Of a stretch of DNA of 10,962 nucleotides, positions 1 to 8,744 are shown piece by piece; the first letter of the stretch is position 1, and each line of letters opens with the position of its first letter. Source of the stretch: Micrococcales bacterium (GTDB lineage Bacteria; Actinomycetota; Actinomycetes; S36-B12; UBA5976); NCBI GenBank assembly GCA_024640585.1, contig JAHEEQ010000112.1, forward strand, positions 1 through 10,962, given 5' to 3'. The notes below the pieces were generated by a model, which saw nothing but the letters and a program-made list of their open reading frames with translations, searched no databases and was not told the DNA's origin. The translations under genes were made by a program, and so were the position numbers.

Positions 1-1685
1 TGAATAAGCATTTGCAAACTTACAAATTCATAAACTTCTTCGTATCCATTAGCTGCTGGTGAATAAATTTCAATTTCGCAGACACCTGAATCAGCTTGGG
101 GAATAATCGCTGGGTTCTTCGCAGATGCCAATGTGCAAATTTCCGGAGTTAGTGAGGTGTAAGTAATTCTTGCTTTAACCTTGTGAACAGCTTGGCCCCA
201 AGGACTAACGACAGTTTGCGCCATTTCGGCACTTGTTGTGTCGAAGGAAAATGTGCGACTTGAAACAGCTGTCACTCGGTGCAAGCCATTAAATGTGGAA
301 CCAACTCCAGTCACTGCTATTTGCATTCCGACTGTGATGTCATGACGCTCTTGTGTAGTGAGGGTGGCATTCCCTTCGCGATCAATTCTTTTTCCTGTGA
401 CGTCGTAGGTTTGCACAGGAGTCATTATTTTCGCAAGGGATGTTGGAATCATTGCGCCGCCGACTGAAAGTTTTTCAGCAATAATCATGCCTGAATATGT
501 TAATTCCGTTTCGAAAGGGCGAACATCTAGAACATTTGATGTGACCTCAACGGCTCCCACATCAGCACGACTGACTTCAACATTTGGTGGTGAGTAAGGC
601 CGAATTTGATTCAAGCTAGTAATTGCCGTGGCAAGATCGTTTTCTTCATCAAAAGTGATGTAATCAATAACTGGACTTTCGCTGAGAACGCGGAAATATT
701 GCAAGCCATCTGAGATCGGTTCATAAATCCGACCTATACGAATCTGACCAAACGGAATTCTTACAGAAATGTCTTGAACGGAAGAGTCATAATCTGGTAA
801 CTCGCCACAAGATTCATCTGAGATGAAATTGCCAGAGCTAATTTCTACAGAAGATGCGCAAAGTGGATCAGAAATTAAACGCTGTCCAAGAATCGAATTT
901 CGAAGCGTTACTCCAGCTCCAAACAAAACATTGTTGCCCGTATTGTTGACGATAGTGTTGAAAATCAGATCAATTTGGCCAGTAGTCGAACTCGCTACGG
1001 CACCGTTTCCGTTAGTCACTTCATTTTGATAAAAAACTGAATTTGTGATTGTTGCGTGGTCATTCGCACTTGCATAAATTGCACCGCCACCTGTTTCGGC
1101 AGAATTGCGAACAAATGTACTTCTATCGACTTCGAGAGTGGACGAACCATTGCCACTTGTGAGCGCAATAGCCCCACCGTATTTACTGGAATTGTCTGCA
1201 AAAAGCATGCGGTCAAGATGAAGTGTGCCGCGAGCTAAATTTATTGCGCCGCCATAATTTGTTGCGGTTGAACTTTCAAGGTTCATGTTAGAAATAGAGG
1301 TAACTTCAAGAGGTTGCGTTTCAATTTTGAAGTTGTTGGTCAATATTTTTGGCCTGCGTAATTGGTTTTCGATGTCTGCAACAATTGTTACTGGAACGCT
1401 TAGAGTTGCGTTTGATAATGAAAAGGTTCGATTATTTGGCACATCTTCATAGAGGGAATCGTTACAAAGAACAATCACATCAGCTGATATTGCATTTGTA
1501 AGTGCAGATTTGAGTCCGACAGAACCTGCGTAATTTGGATCCACACACGAATTGCCGGTATTTTCATCTGCTGATGTTGCGTCGGGGCGAATGTAAATTG
1601 TTCGAGGGGGATCTGCAAAAACTGCTGGTCCCGCTAGTCCATTCAGCAGCAATATCAGTGCCGCTAGAAATCCAAATCGACGCAT
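1..1685 (-). CDS. Secreted right-handed beta-helix protein with Pmp-like GGAI/FxxN repeats (partial, C-terminus off the left edge)
   Basis: The frame stays open from ATG at 1685 to the left edge, giving 561 residues and no stop. GGAGG at 1693-1697 lies 7 nt upstream of this ATG and fixes the start. Residues 1-24 form a Sec signal peptide (MRRF, a Leu/Ala-rich core, cleavage near AVFA/DPP). Residues about 30-80 resemble the opening of Pmp-like beta-helix proteins, with YIRPDA followed by a Cys-containing segment. The helix region carries GGAI at 145-148, 170-173 and 200-203, a degenerate NGAV near 227-230, and interleaved FADN (162-165), FVRN (191-194) and FYQN (218-221). SPVID (337-341) and DVGAVE (375-380) match the usual end of such helices. 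Residues about 440-560 look like small beta-sandwich domains (FNGLHRVTAV; TPEICTLAS with GVCEIEI) seen in actinobacterial adhesins. A surface or secreted adhesin or carbohydrate-interacting protein is likely; the exact function is unknown. The anchor, if any, lies outside the window. Confidence 0.85.
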   Translation of the reverse strand, partial: MRRFGFLAALILLLNGLAGPAVFADPPRTIYIRPDATSADENTGNSCVDPNYAGSVGLKSALTNAISADVIVLCNDSLYEDVPNNRTFSLSNATLSVPVTIVADIENQLRRPKILTNNFKIETQPLEVTSISNMNLESSTATNYGGAINLARGTLHLDRMLFADNSSKYGGAIALTSGNGSSTLEVDRSTFVRNSAETGGGAIYASANDHATITNSVFYQNEVTNGNGAVASSTTGQIDLIFNTIVNNTGNNVLFGAGVTLRNSILGQRLISDPLCASSVEISSGNFISDESCGELPDYDSSVQDISVRIPFGQIRIGRIYEPISDGLQYFRVLSESPVIDYITFDEENDLATAITSLNQIRPYSPPNVEVSRADVGAVEVTSNVLDVRPFETELTYSGMIIAEKLSVGGAMIPTSLAKIMTPVQTYDVTGKRIDREGNATLTTQERHDITVGMQIAVTGVGSTFNGLHRVTAVSSRTFSFDTTSAEMAQTVVSPWGQAVHKVKARITYTSLTPEICTLASAKNPAIIPQADSGVCEIEIYSPAANGYEEVYEFVSLQMLI

Positions 1686-1801
1686 TTTCTTTCCTCCCAG
1701 AACAGGTGCGCATTCTCGCAGGGTGGAAGGCACTAAGCACCCCCGCGGACGCCAATCTGACCCATTTCTTAGCCCGTTTTACTCTCAAAATTGGATTTCG
1801 A

Positions 1802-1828
1802 TTTGCACTCTAGGGGTGAGAGTGCCAA
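1802..1828. promoter_or_regulatory. CIRCE element 1 (HrcA operator), upstream copy
   Basis: TTTGCACTC-N9-GAGTGCCAA is an inverted repeat with exactly the 9-nt spacer of the CIRCE consensus TTAGCACTC-N9-GAGTGCTAA. It has one mismatch in each arm. The conserved GCACTC/GAGTGC core is intact. It lies about 84 nt upstream of the groEL start and would be bound by the heat-shock repressor HrcA. Confidence 0.85.
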
Positions 1829-1837
1829 AAATTAGCC

Positions 1838-1864
1838 TTAGCACTCAGAGCAAGCGAGTGATAA
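1838..1864. promoter_or_regulatory. CIRCE element 2 (HrcA operator), groEL-proximal copy
   Basis: TTAGCACTC-N9-GAGTGATAA has a perfect consensus left arm and one mismatch (C to A) in the right arm, with the exact 9-nt spacer. Its centre is 36 bp downstream of the first CIRCE. It lies about 47 nt upstream of the groEL start, where a repressor would block initiation or early transcription. It is the stronger of the two sites by similarity to consensus on the left arm. Confidence 0.93.
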
Positions 1865-1865
1865 C
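1838..1865 (+). promoter_or_regulatory. Candidate groEL promoter overlapping CIRCE 2
   Basis: TTAGCA (1838-1843) and GATAAC (1860-1865) are separated by 16 bp and each match 4 of 6 positions of the sigma-70-type -35 and -10 consensus. A start near 1872 would give a leader of about 40 nt. The proposal fits HrcA repression by promoter occlusion. However, the hexamers are partly dictated by the CIRCE sequence itself, so the match may be coincidental. Confidence 0.3.
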
Positions 1866-1899
1866 ACCGCAAATCTGAGCCGTAAATAACTGTCACTAG

Positions 1900-3531
<1,632 letters not shown>

Positions 3532-3540
3532 ACAAGTAAA

Positions 3541-3578
3541 AATAAAAAGAGGGTGGCATTTGCCACCCTCTTTTTATT
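3541..3578. terminator. Bidirectional rho-independent terminator shared by groEL and pulA
   Basis: A perfect 17-bp inverted repeat (3541-3557 with 3562-3578) has a 4-nt ATTT loop. Its GC-rich upper stem is GAGGGTGGC. Below that, one arm is A-rich and the other T-rich, so either strand reads as a stem followed by a U tract. It lies 10 nt after the groEL stop and 5 nt from the stop of the convergent pullulanase gene, and should end both transcripts. Confidence 0.93.
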
Positions 3579-3582
3579 TTGT

Positions 3583-6500
3583 TTACTTCTCTACGAATAC
3601 CGCTGTGGTTAGTGCAGGAATTGTGAATTTTCCTTTAGAGAATTTTGCAGTCTTCACAACTGAGTCAGCACCCGTCTTTAGAACTGGGTGGAGACTCATT
3701 TTGGCAGTCTTCAAATTTGTTGCGGTGTAACTCAAACTTGATTTTGACGCGTTAATGACTACGACAATTGACTTGTAGGTTGGATCAATATTCTTAATAC
3801 CTTTTCCGAAGTCCACTATTCGCATTGCGATTAATCCGATTGGGGCTTTTGGACCAGCAGTTAAGAACTTAACTCGCTTGCTAACCGCAGCACCAGTTCC
3901 CAAGCGGAACAACTTGGATGAGTATCGAACCTTTAACAAGTCTTGCCACATGTCGGATGCCATGTTCATGTCATCTGCAGTTGGAACAAGTGAACTCATG
4001 CCAAGCAATGATGTAGCTTGACCGCTATTTGTGACTTCGATTGGAAGTCCGCGACCAAAACCGTTGGTGCTTAAAGTCCAGTCAATTGCGTTGTACCAGT
4101 CACCGGCGTTGTATGAGTTTTTGTCCATTGACTTACTACGCAACAAATCTGTTCCTGCAAGCACGAACGGCAAGCCTTGTCCCATTGTTGGAACTGCAAG
4201 GCCGAGTAGTTGATAACGAACGCGATCTGCCATTGAAGTGCTTGTAGGCAATTTGTAAGCAAGTGCGTCGTACAAGGTCTCGTTGTCGTGCGCATCTGCA
4301 TAAGCAATTTGTTCAACTGGATTGTCTGTGTAGCCAGCAATTGCACCACCATTTGAAATCACTTGCCCAATTTGGTTGATTCCCTTGTAGGTCATCAATC
4401 GATAGTTGGAAAGTGCGCCTGTCAATGAAATCTTGATTGCATCCATATTTATCTGTTTGGCAAGTTTGGTATTGGTACTACCACTCCAACCATTCCAGTT
4501 TCCATACAATCCAGAAGCAAATCCTTGTTTACGCGGATCTCCATCAAATGGACTTCCGCCACGAACAGAATCTCGAATTCGGTCATCAAATGTGCCGATC
4601 AAGGTTCCGTCCATGTTGGCTTGAGTTGCATTAGGGAAGTGAGCATTGCTTGCTACTTCACCAAAATTCCAACCTTCGCCGTAAAGAAGAATTTTCTTTC
4701 CGTCAACGCCATCGTTTGCAATTGTTAATGCATCCAAGGCTGCGCGAATAGCTTCCATTTCAGCTTTAGGTTGGTGACCCATTAAGTCAAAACGGAATCC
4801 GTCAATTTTGTATTCAGTTGCCCAAGTGAGAACTGAATCAATGTTCAACTTGGCCATCATCATGCGCTCAGTTGCAGTGTTCTTGCAGCAAGTGCTGGTT
4901 TCAGTCGAACCACTTGCGTTCAACCGGTGGTAATAACCAGGAACTACTCGATCCAAAACGCTATTTGAACTTTGACCATCTGCACTTGTGTGGTTGTAAA
5001 CCACATCCATGGATGTGCGAAGTCCAATGTCGTTCAATCCTTTGACCATAGAACGAAATTCGAGAATTCGACTATCGCTATCTGGATCAATAGAGAACGA
5101 ACCATCAGGAGCTGTGTAATGAAGTGGGTCGTAACCCCAGTTAAATCCATCACTGTCTTTAATCAAGTTCACTGCAGTTCGCTGTGAAGTGCTGTTACTT
5201 GCATAGCCTTCTAGTGTTGCCCAATCTAATGTGGACCAATTTGATTTATCTTCATCAACGGTTGCAATGTCAAAAGCAGGTCCGATTTGCAAGTGAGTTA
5301 ATCCTGCATCCGCTAGATCTGCAAGATGTTGCATTCCGTCTGAATCAGTTTGGGTGAATGCCAAATATCCACCACGGTATTCCTCCGGAACTGTTTCATC
5401 AATGATTGAAAAATCGCGAATCATCAGTTCATAGATGGATGCATCTGCAATCGCCCGAAATTGCGGTTTCACCATTGCATCCCAACCCGTTGGTTTCAAT
5501 GTGTTGTCATCTAGATTTACAACTTGGCTTCGTTCTCCATTGAGGTTCAAAGAAATTGAATATGGATCTGAAACTTCGTTGCTTTCGACTCTTCCTGTGG
5601 TCGGCGCATAAACACCAACACGGAATGTGTACTGCTTCAGATTCCAAGACGAATCTCCTGTTGCAGACCACACACCTGTCGAATCGTTTCGAGACATTGA
5701 GACTTCAGTGGCATTTTGGTCATCTGAATCGTCGTATAGATTCAAAGTAACTGATTGTGCAGTAGGTGCCCAGACTCTGATAGTTGGAACGTTTCCATTC
5801 CAAGTAACACCAAGTGTGGAGCTATTTGCATCTGGATAAAGAGCATCTAAAACATCACCAAGCTGGACACCAGTGATTTTTAGTGGACCTGATTTGTCAT
5901 CCTTCAACACTTCGATAGCAACTTGTCCGCGAACCCAAGTGCTTACATTTGCAACTTCTGCAGTTGGCACTTTGAGCGCAACATAATCCTGCAAATGAGG
6001 GAATTGCGTACGCAAAGTTTTACTTAGCCCCGCTGCGTATTCCAAAACAACTGAATCATCTGCGTTTTGCACACCAGCGTCATCAGTTTCGAGATTTGCA
6101 TCATGTGAGTAATACAAAATTGCATGACCATCGTATTCGGAAGCGGTAATTGGTGTTGGCCAAGCAATAACTGTTGGTGTTAGCCAAATTGCTTTTTGAC
6201 GCAAAAGATTTGCTTCAACATCGCTCACAACTGGAACTGTGTATTTTGAAAAGCCATCAGTATCTCGGCTGCCTGACTTTAGCCAGACTTCGCCACCAGT
6301 TTTTTCTAAATCAAGCATTTGATCTAAATCTGAAGGATCTTTTGAATTACCGCTGTGAATGATGTACGGCATATAAGTTGATGCTTCGTATATTGGAAGG
6401 CGCCAATACTTGCCCCAAGCATCTTCGCCGGTTGGAGCCATTGGCGACTCCCAACCTATAGCTGCTCCTGAATATCCATTTCCATCAATTGACCATGTGT

Positions 6501-7239
6501 GTAGGCCGTAATTGTCATAACCAGCTGCGCGGTACCAGTGAATCACTGCATAACCGTTTGCCCATTCTTGAGATGTGCGCGCTAGTGGCCATGAATCTTT
6601 GATCCAAACTTCACCTGCAGTTCTTAGGTTTACCTCAAATTCGGTTTTATCGGTTCCACCAATTTTTGCAGAGAAAACAACTTTCTTTGCATTGCAAGTA
6701 CCTTCGTATGTGAAAGTAGCCGTAGTACCACTAACTGATGAAGTAGTGATTAGACCAACACTGGTCCCACCATCTTCGTTGAAATTTAGATCTGCTCCAG
6801 TTGCATCACCATTTGAAAGTGCGAGGTAGTGAACGTCGAGTGTGCAATCCTGCGCTTGAAATCTTGATGGGTGTGGAATGCCTGCTCCATCGAGCCAAAT
6901 CTCTTTTGTAGTGCGAGTGTGAAGGCCTGTACTTGGTAAACCAGTTGCTGTGATTGCAACATCTGCAGGTTCAGCTGGAATTGTTAGGACGGCGAAAGAG
7001 CCGTAATCATCCGCGTATTTAGCTGAGGCTGTGACCTGAGTTCCACCATCTGGAGTGATAGTCACAACTTCAGATTCACTTGCACTAAGTGGAACGTGCA
7101 CAACTACTTCAACATTTGTAGTTGCTTTAGCAGGGGTAATCCCCATGAACACAAACAAGCTGAGGACCAAACTAAATACAGCACTGAGTGCGATTGGCTT
7201 TGAAGCAAGCAGTGATGAGGATTTTGACCAAGATTTCAT
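3583..7239 (-). CDS. pulA: Secreted type I pullulanase (GH13, PulA type)
   Basis: With the ATG at 7239 the protein has 1218 residues. It hydrolyses alpha-1,6 bonds in pullulan, glycogen and starch dextrins outside the cytoplasm. Residues 1-39 are a Sec signal peptide (MKSWSK, hydrophobic core, cleavage after PAKA); there is no lipobox. Three N-terminal modules follow, each ending in a Glu-Ile/Val-Trp strand. The third (about 229-322, with HWYR, YGLHTW, PTGEDAWGKYW and YIIHSGNSKDP) is a clear CBM41. Then come a pullulanase N2-like domain (about 335-475), CBM48 (about 480-580), the GH13 barrel (about 600-1020), and a C-terminal beta domain. Catalytic motifs are FNWGYDP (699-705), DVVYNHT, GFRFDLMG (nucleophile D818), YGEGWN (acid/base E855) and HDN (984-986). 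STCCKNTATE resembles Klebsiella PulA. It is divergent from malE, which suggests joint maltodextrin use. An ATG at 7296 in frame lacks a ribosome site and was not chosen. Confidence 0.95.
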   Translation of the reverse strand: MKSWSKSSSLLASKPIALSAVFSLVLSLFVFMGITPAKATTNVEVVVHVPLSASESEVVTITPDGGTQVTASAKYADDYGSFAVLTIPAEPADVAITATGLPSTGLHTRTTKEIWLDGAGIPHPSRFQAQDCTLDVHYLALSNGDATGADLNFNEDGGTSVGLITTSSVSGTTATFTYEGTCNAKKVVFSAKIGGTDKTEFEVNLRTAGEVWIKDSWPLARTSQEWANGYAVIHWYRAAGYDNYGLHTWSIDGNGYSGAAIGWESPMAPTGEDAWGKYWRLPIYEASTYMPYIIHSGNSKDPSDLDQMLDLEKTGGEVWLKSGSRDTDGFSKYTVPVVSDVEANLLRQKAIWLTPTVIAWPTPITASEYDGHAILYYSHDANLETDDAGVQNADDSVVLEYAAGLSKTLRTQFPHLQDYVALKVPTAEVANVSTWVRGQVAIEVLKDDKSGPLKITGVQLGDVLDALYPDANSSTLGVTWNGNVPTIRVWAPTAQSVTLNLYDDSDDQNATEVSMSRNDSTGVWSATGDSSWNLKQYTFRVGVYAPTTGRVESNEVSDPYSISLNLNGERSQVVNLDDNTLKPTGWDAMVKPQFRAIADASIYELMIRDFSIIDETVPEEYRGGYLAFTQTDSDGMQHLADLADAGLTHLQIGPAFDIATVDEDKSNWSTLDWATLEGYASNSTSQRTAVNLIKDSDGFNWGYDPLHYTAPDGSFSIDPDSDSRILEFRSMVKGLNDIGLRTSMDVVYNHTSADGQSSNSVLDRVVPGYYHRLNASGSTETSTCCKNTATERMMMAKLNIDSVLTWATEYKIDGFRFDLMGHQPKAEMEAIRAALDALTIANDGVDGKKILLYGEGWNFGEVASNAHFPNATQANMDGTLIGTFDDRIRDSVRGGSPFDGDPRKQGFASGLYGNWNGWSGSTNTKLAKQINMDAIKISLTGALSNYRLMTYKGINQIGQVISNGGAIAGYTDNPVEQIAYADAHDNETLYDALAYKLPTSTSMADRVRYQLLGLAVPTMGQGLPFVLAGTDLLRSKSMDKNSYNAGDWYNAIDWTLSTNGFGRGLPIEVTNSGQATSLLGMSSLVPTADDMNMASDMWQDLLKVRYSSKLFRLGTGAAVSKRVKFLTAGPKAPIGLIAMRIVDFGKGIKNIDPTYKSIVVVINASKSSLSYTATNLKTAKMSLHPVLKTGADSVVKTAKFSKGKFTIPALTTAVFVEK

Positions 7240-7244
7240 TATTA

Positions 7245-7249
7245 CCTTT
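7245..7249 (-). promoter_or_regulatory. Ribosome binding site deciding the pulA start
   Basis: AAAGG on the minus strand lies 5 nt upstream of the ATG at 7237-7239. The in-frame ATG at 7296 is preceded by CTGAAACCA, with no Shine-Dalgarno match. The longer form would also place 19 non-hydrophobic residues ahead of an otherwise normal signal peptide. Both points favour 7239 as the start. Confidence 0.7.
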
Positions 7250-7279
7250 ATTCTGTAAGTAGTAGAAGGTGTAATGCGG

Positions 7280-7309
7280 AGTGTAGATAAGAGCATTGGT
7301 TTCAGGTAA
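7280..7309 (-). promoter_or_regulatory. Candidate pulA promoter
   Basis: On the minus strand, TTACCT (7304-7309, 3 of 6) and TACACT (7280-7285, 4 of 6) are 18 bp apart, giving a leader of about 35 nt before the pulA ATG. The -35 match is weak, so the assignment is tentative; activator dependence would be one explanation. Confidence 0.3.
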
Positions 7310-7432
7310 GGCAGAGTCTGGGCCGTTATGCATTCGTTACCTTAATTCTGGCTCTCACCCCGCTCAGTCAGCAGTCGACTAAGTCTTGAGTAACAAATTG
7401 GTTGCAGTAGGCGATCTTGAGCGTTCTAGGCG

Positions 7433-7461
7433 TTGACAGGCAGAGCCAAATTGGCAAGAGT
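7433..7461 (+). promoter_or_regulatory. Candidate malEFG promoter
   Basis: TTGACA (7433-7438) is a perfect -35 hexamer. A 17-bp spacer leads to AAGAGT (7456-7461), a poor -10 with 3 of 6 matches. The predicted start is near 7468, about 37 nt before the malE ATG. A short palindrome fills the downstream part of the spacer. The strong -35 with a weak -10 makes this plausible but unproven. Confidence 0.4.
7445..7455. promoter_or_regulatory. Candidate operator palindrome GCCAA-A-TTGGC
   Basis: This is a perfect 11-bp palindrome with 5-bp arms around a single A. It sits inside the spacer of the candidate malE promoter, where a bound repressor would block RNA polymerase. No regulator gene is in the window to pair it with, and it does not match an operator I can name. 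Confidence 0.35.
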
Positions 7462-7467
7462 TCACCC

Positions 7468-7480
7468 GCTCATATTGAGC
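7468..7480. promoter_or_regulatory. Candidate operator or leader palindrome GCTCA-TAT-TGAGC
   Basis: Perfect 5-bp arms flank TAT, just upstream of the malE ribosome binding site and at the predicted transcription start. It could be a regulator-binding site, or a very short 5' hairpin in the malE mRNA. Its sequence differs from the palindrome centred 24 bp upstream, so one regulator binding both is unlikely. Confidence 0.3.
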
Positions 7481-7504
7481 ACTATTCTATGGAGGAAATG
7501 AATT

Positions 7505-8725
7505 ATGCGTCTTCAACGAAAGATGCTTGCCGCAGGAATTGCAACTGCAATTGCGGCAGGGGCACTCATGGTGCCATCAGCTTCTGCAGCAAAGCCAACG
7601 CTAACCATTTGGGTTGACTCAAATGAAAAATTGGCAACTATGGAAAAGATCGCAAGCGGTTACAAAGCAGCAAACGTTGTTGTTGTAAAAGTTGGCGATG
7701 TTCGCTCAGAAATGCAAACCGTCGCAGTTGACGACGCACCAGACATTTTCGAAGGTGCTCACGACTGGACAGGTGAATTGTCATCTAACGGCACAGTGAA
7801 GGCAATCTCATTGCCAGCACCAGTTGCAGCACAATTCCCATCAAAAGACCTTGATGCGTTTAAGTATGACGGCGATCTACTTGGCGTTCCACTTCTTCAC
7901 GAATCAATCGCATTCGTAATGAACACCGACATCGCAGGCAAGACTTGCCCAGCTACTTTGAAAGAAGCAGTTGACCGCGTACAACCTAAGTTGGATCGTG
8001 GCAAGTTGAACACCGCAATTCAGGTTGCTGGTTCAAATGCTTACATGTGGTTCCCAATGATGTCAGGTCTTGGCGGAGCATTCTTCAAGCAAAAAGCTAA
8101 TGGCGAATACTCAAAGACCACATTGGTTCACAAGACAGCTGACACAAAAGCTAAGTCAAACATCATCAAGGGTTGGAACGCTTCTGGCTTGTTCCAACAC
8201 AGTGCTGGTAACGGCGAAGCAACTGGAGCTTTCTCAAAGAGCAAAGCTGCTTACTTCATCACCGGTCCTTGGCAGTCAAACCAAATCCGCGATATGTCAG
8301 CAACAATGAACATCAAGCTTTGCAAGTTCCCAACAATCATCAAGGGAATCAAGTCAATTCCATTCTCTGGTGTACGCGGTCTGTACGTAACCAAGTTTGC
8401 TAAGCAACACTCAACTGCGCAGTTGAACGCTGCTAAAGATTTCTTGATCTCATACATTGCTACTGCAAAAGTTCAGAAGGCATACTGCAAGGACAACGGA
8501 TGTAACCCATCTAACAAGGGTGCTGGTGTTTCACCTAACCCATTCACTGCAGCATTCCTAGTGACATACCCAGACGCTGTTCCAATGCCTAACATTCCTG
8601 AAATGGCAGCAATTTGGGGCAACGTTGCAGATGCATGGAACGCAGCAATGGCTGAAGAAGATTCAACAAATCCGAAGGTTGCGTTTGCAAACGCTGCGGA
8701 CAACATCCGTAGCTCAATCGGATAA
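7505..8725 (+). CDS. malE: Maltose/maltodextrin ABC transporter substrate-binding protein
   Basis: This 406-residue protein captures maltose or maltodextrins outside the membrane and delivers them to MalF/MalG. GGAGG at 7491-7495, 9 nt before the ATG, fixes the start. Residues 1-28 form a Sec signal (MRLQRK, Ala/Gly core, cleavage near SASA/A). Family motifs include LTIWVDSN (33-40), DDAPDIFEGAHDWTGEL (76-92), SIAFVMNTD (134-142), ITGPW (252-256) and FSGVRGLYV (287-295). There is no lipobox cysteine: the first Cys is C148, so the usual Gram-positive lipid anchor is absent. The four cysteines (148, 273, 328, 333) include a CX4C pair and could form disulfides in the extracytoplasmic space. Codon choice is strongly biased (for Phe, mostly TTC), as in highly expressed genes. 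It is the first gene of malEFG and divergent from pulA. The substrate is inferred from the family and the pullulanase neighbour. Confidence 0.93.
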   Translation: MRLQRKMLAAGIATAIAAGALMVPSASAAKPTLTIWVDSNEKLATMEKIASGYKAANVVVVKVGDVRSEMQTVAVDDAPDIFEGAHDWTGELSSNGTVKAISLPAPVAAQFPSKDLDAFKYDGDLLGVPLLHESIAFVMNTDIAGKTCPATLKEAVDRVQPKLDRGKLNTAIQVAGSNAYMWFPMMSGLGGAFFKQKANGEYSKTTLVHKTADTKAKSNIIKGWNASGLFQHSAGNGEATGAFSKSKAAYFITGPWQSNQIRDMSATMNIKLCKFPTIIKGIKSIPFSGVRGLYVTKFAKQHSTAQLNAAKDFLISYIATAKVQKAYCKDNGCNPSNKGAGVSPNPFTAAFLVTYPDAVPMPNIPEMAAIWGNVADAWNAAMAEEDSTNPKVAFANAADNIRSSIG

Positions 8726-8744
8726 TTAAGTACCAACATAGAAG

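Noticed and set aside
1535..1813. 92-codon plus-strand open frame across the beta-helix gene start and the intergenic region
   Set aside because: It overlaps the signal peptide, start and ribosome site of the minus-strand gene and the first CIRCE, and shows no recognisable protein features.
3541..3578. Considered as a mobile-element end or repeat unit
   Set aside because: The structure, loop size and position between two convergent stop codons are fully explained by a bidirectional terminator, and no second copy is seen.
7240..7296. Upstream in-frame ATG extending pulA by 19 residues
   Set aside because: It has no Shine-Dalgarno match, would cover the candidate promoter, and would place a non-hydrophobic extension ahead of a normal signal peptide.
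7385..7391. CTTGAGT, a half-site of the HspR-binding HAIR element, upstream of malE
   Set aside because: The inverted partner ACTCAAG is absent at the required 7-nt spacing; the sequence that follows is TGGTTGC.
7417..7617. 66-codon plus-strand open frame overlapping the malE start
   Set aside because: It is out of frame with malE, begins in the promoter region, and its shared stretch is a frame shadow of the malE signal peptide.
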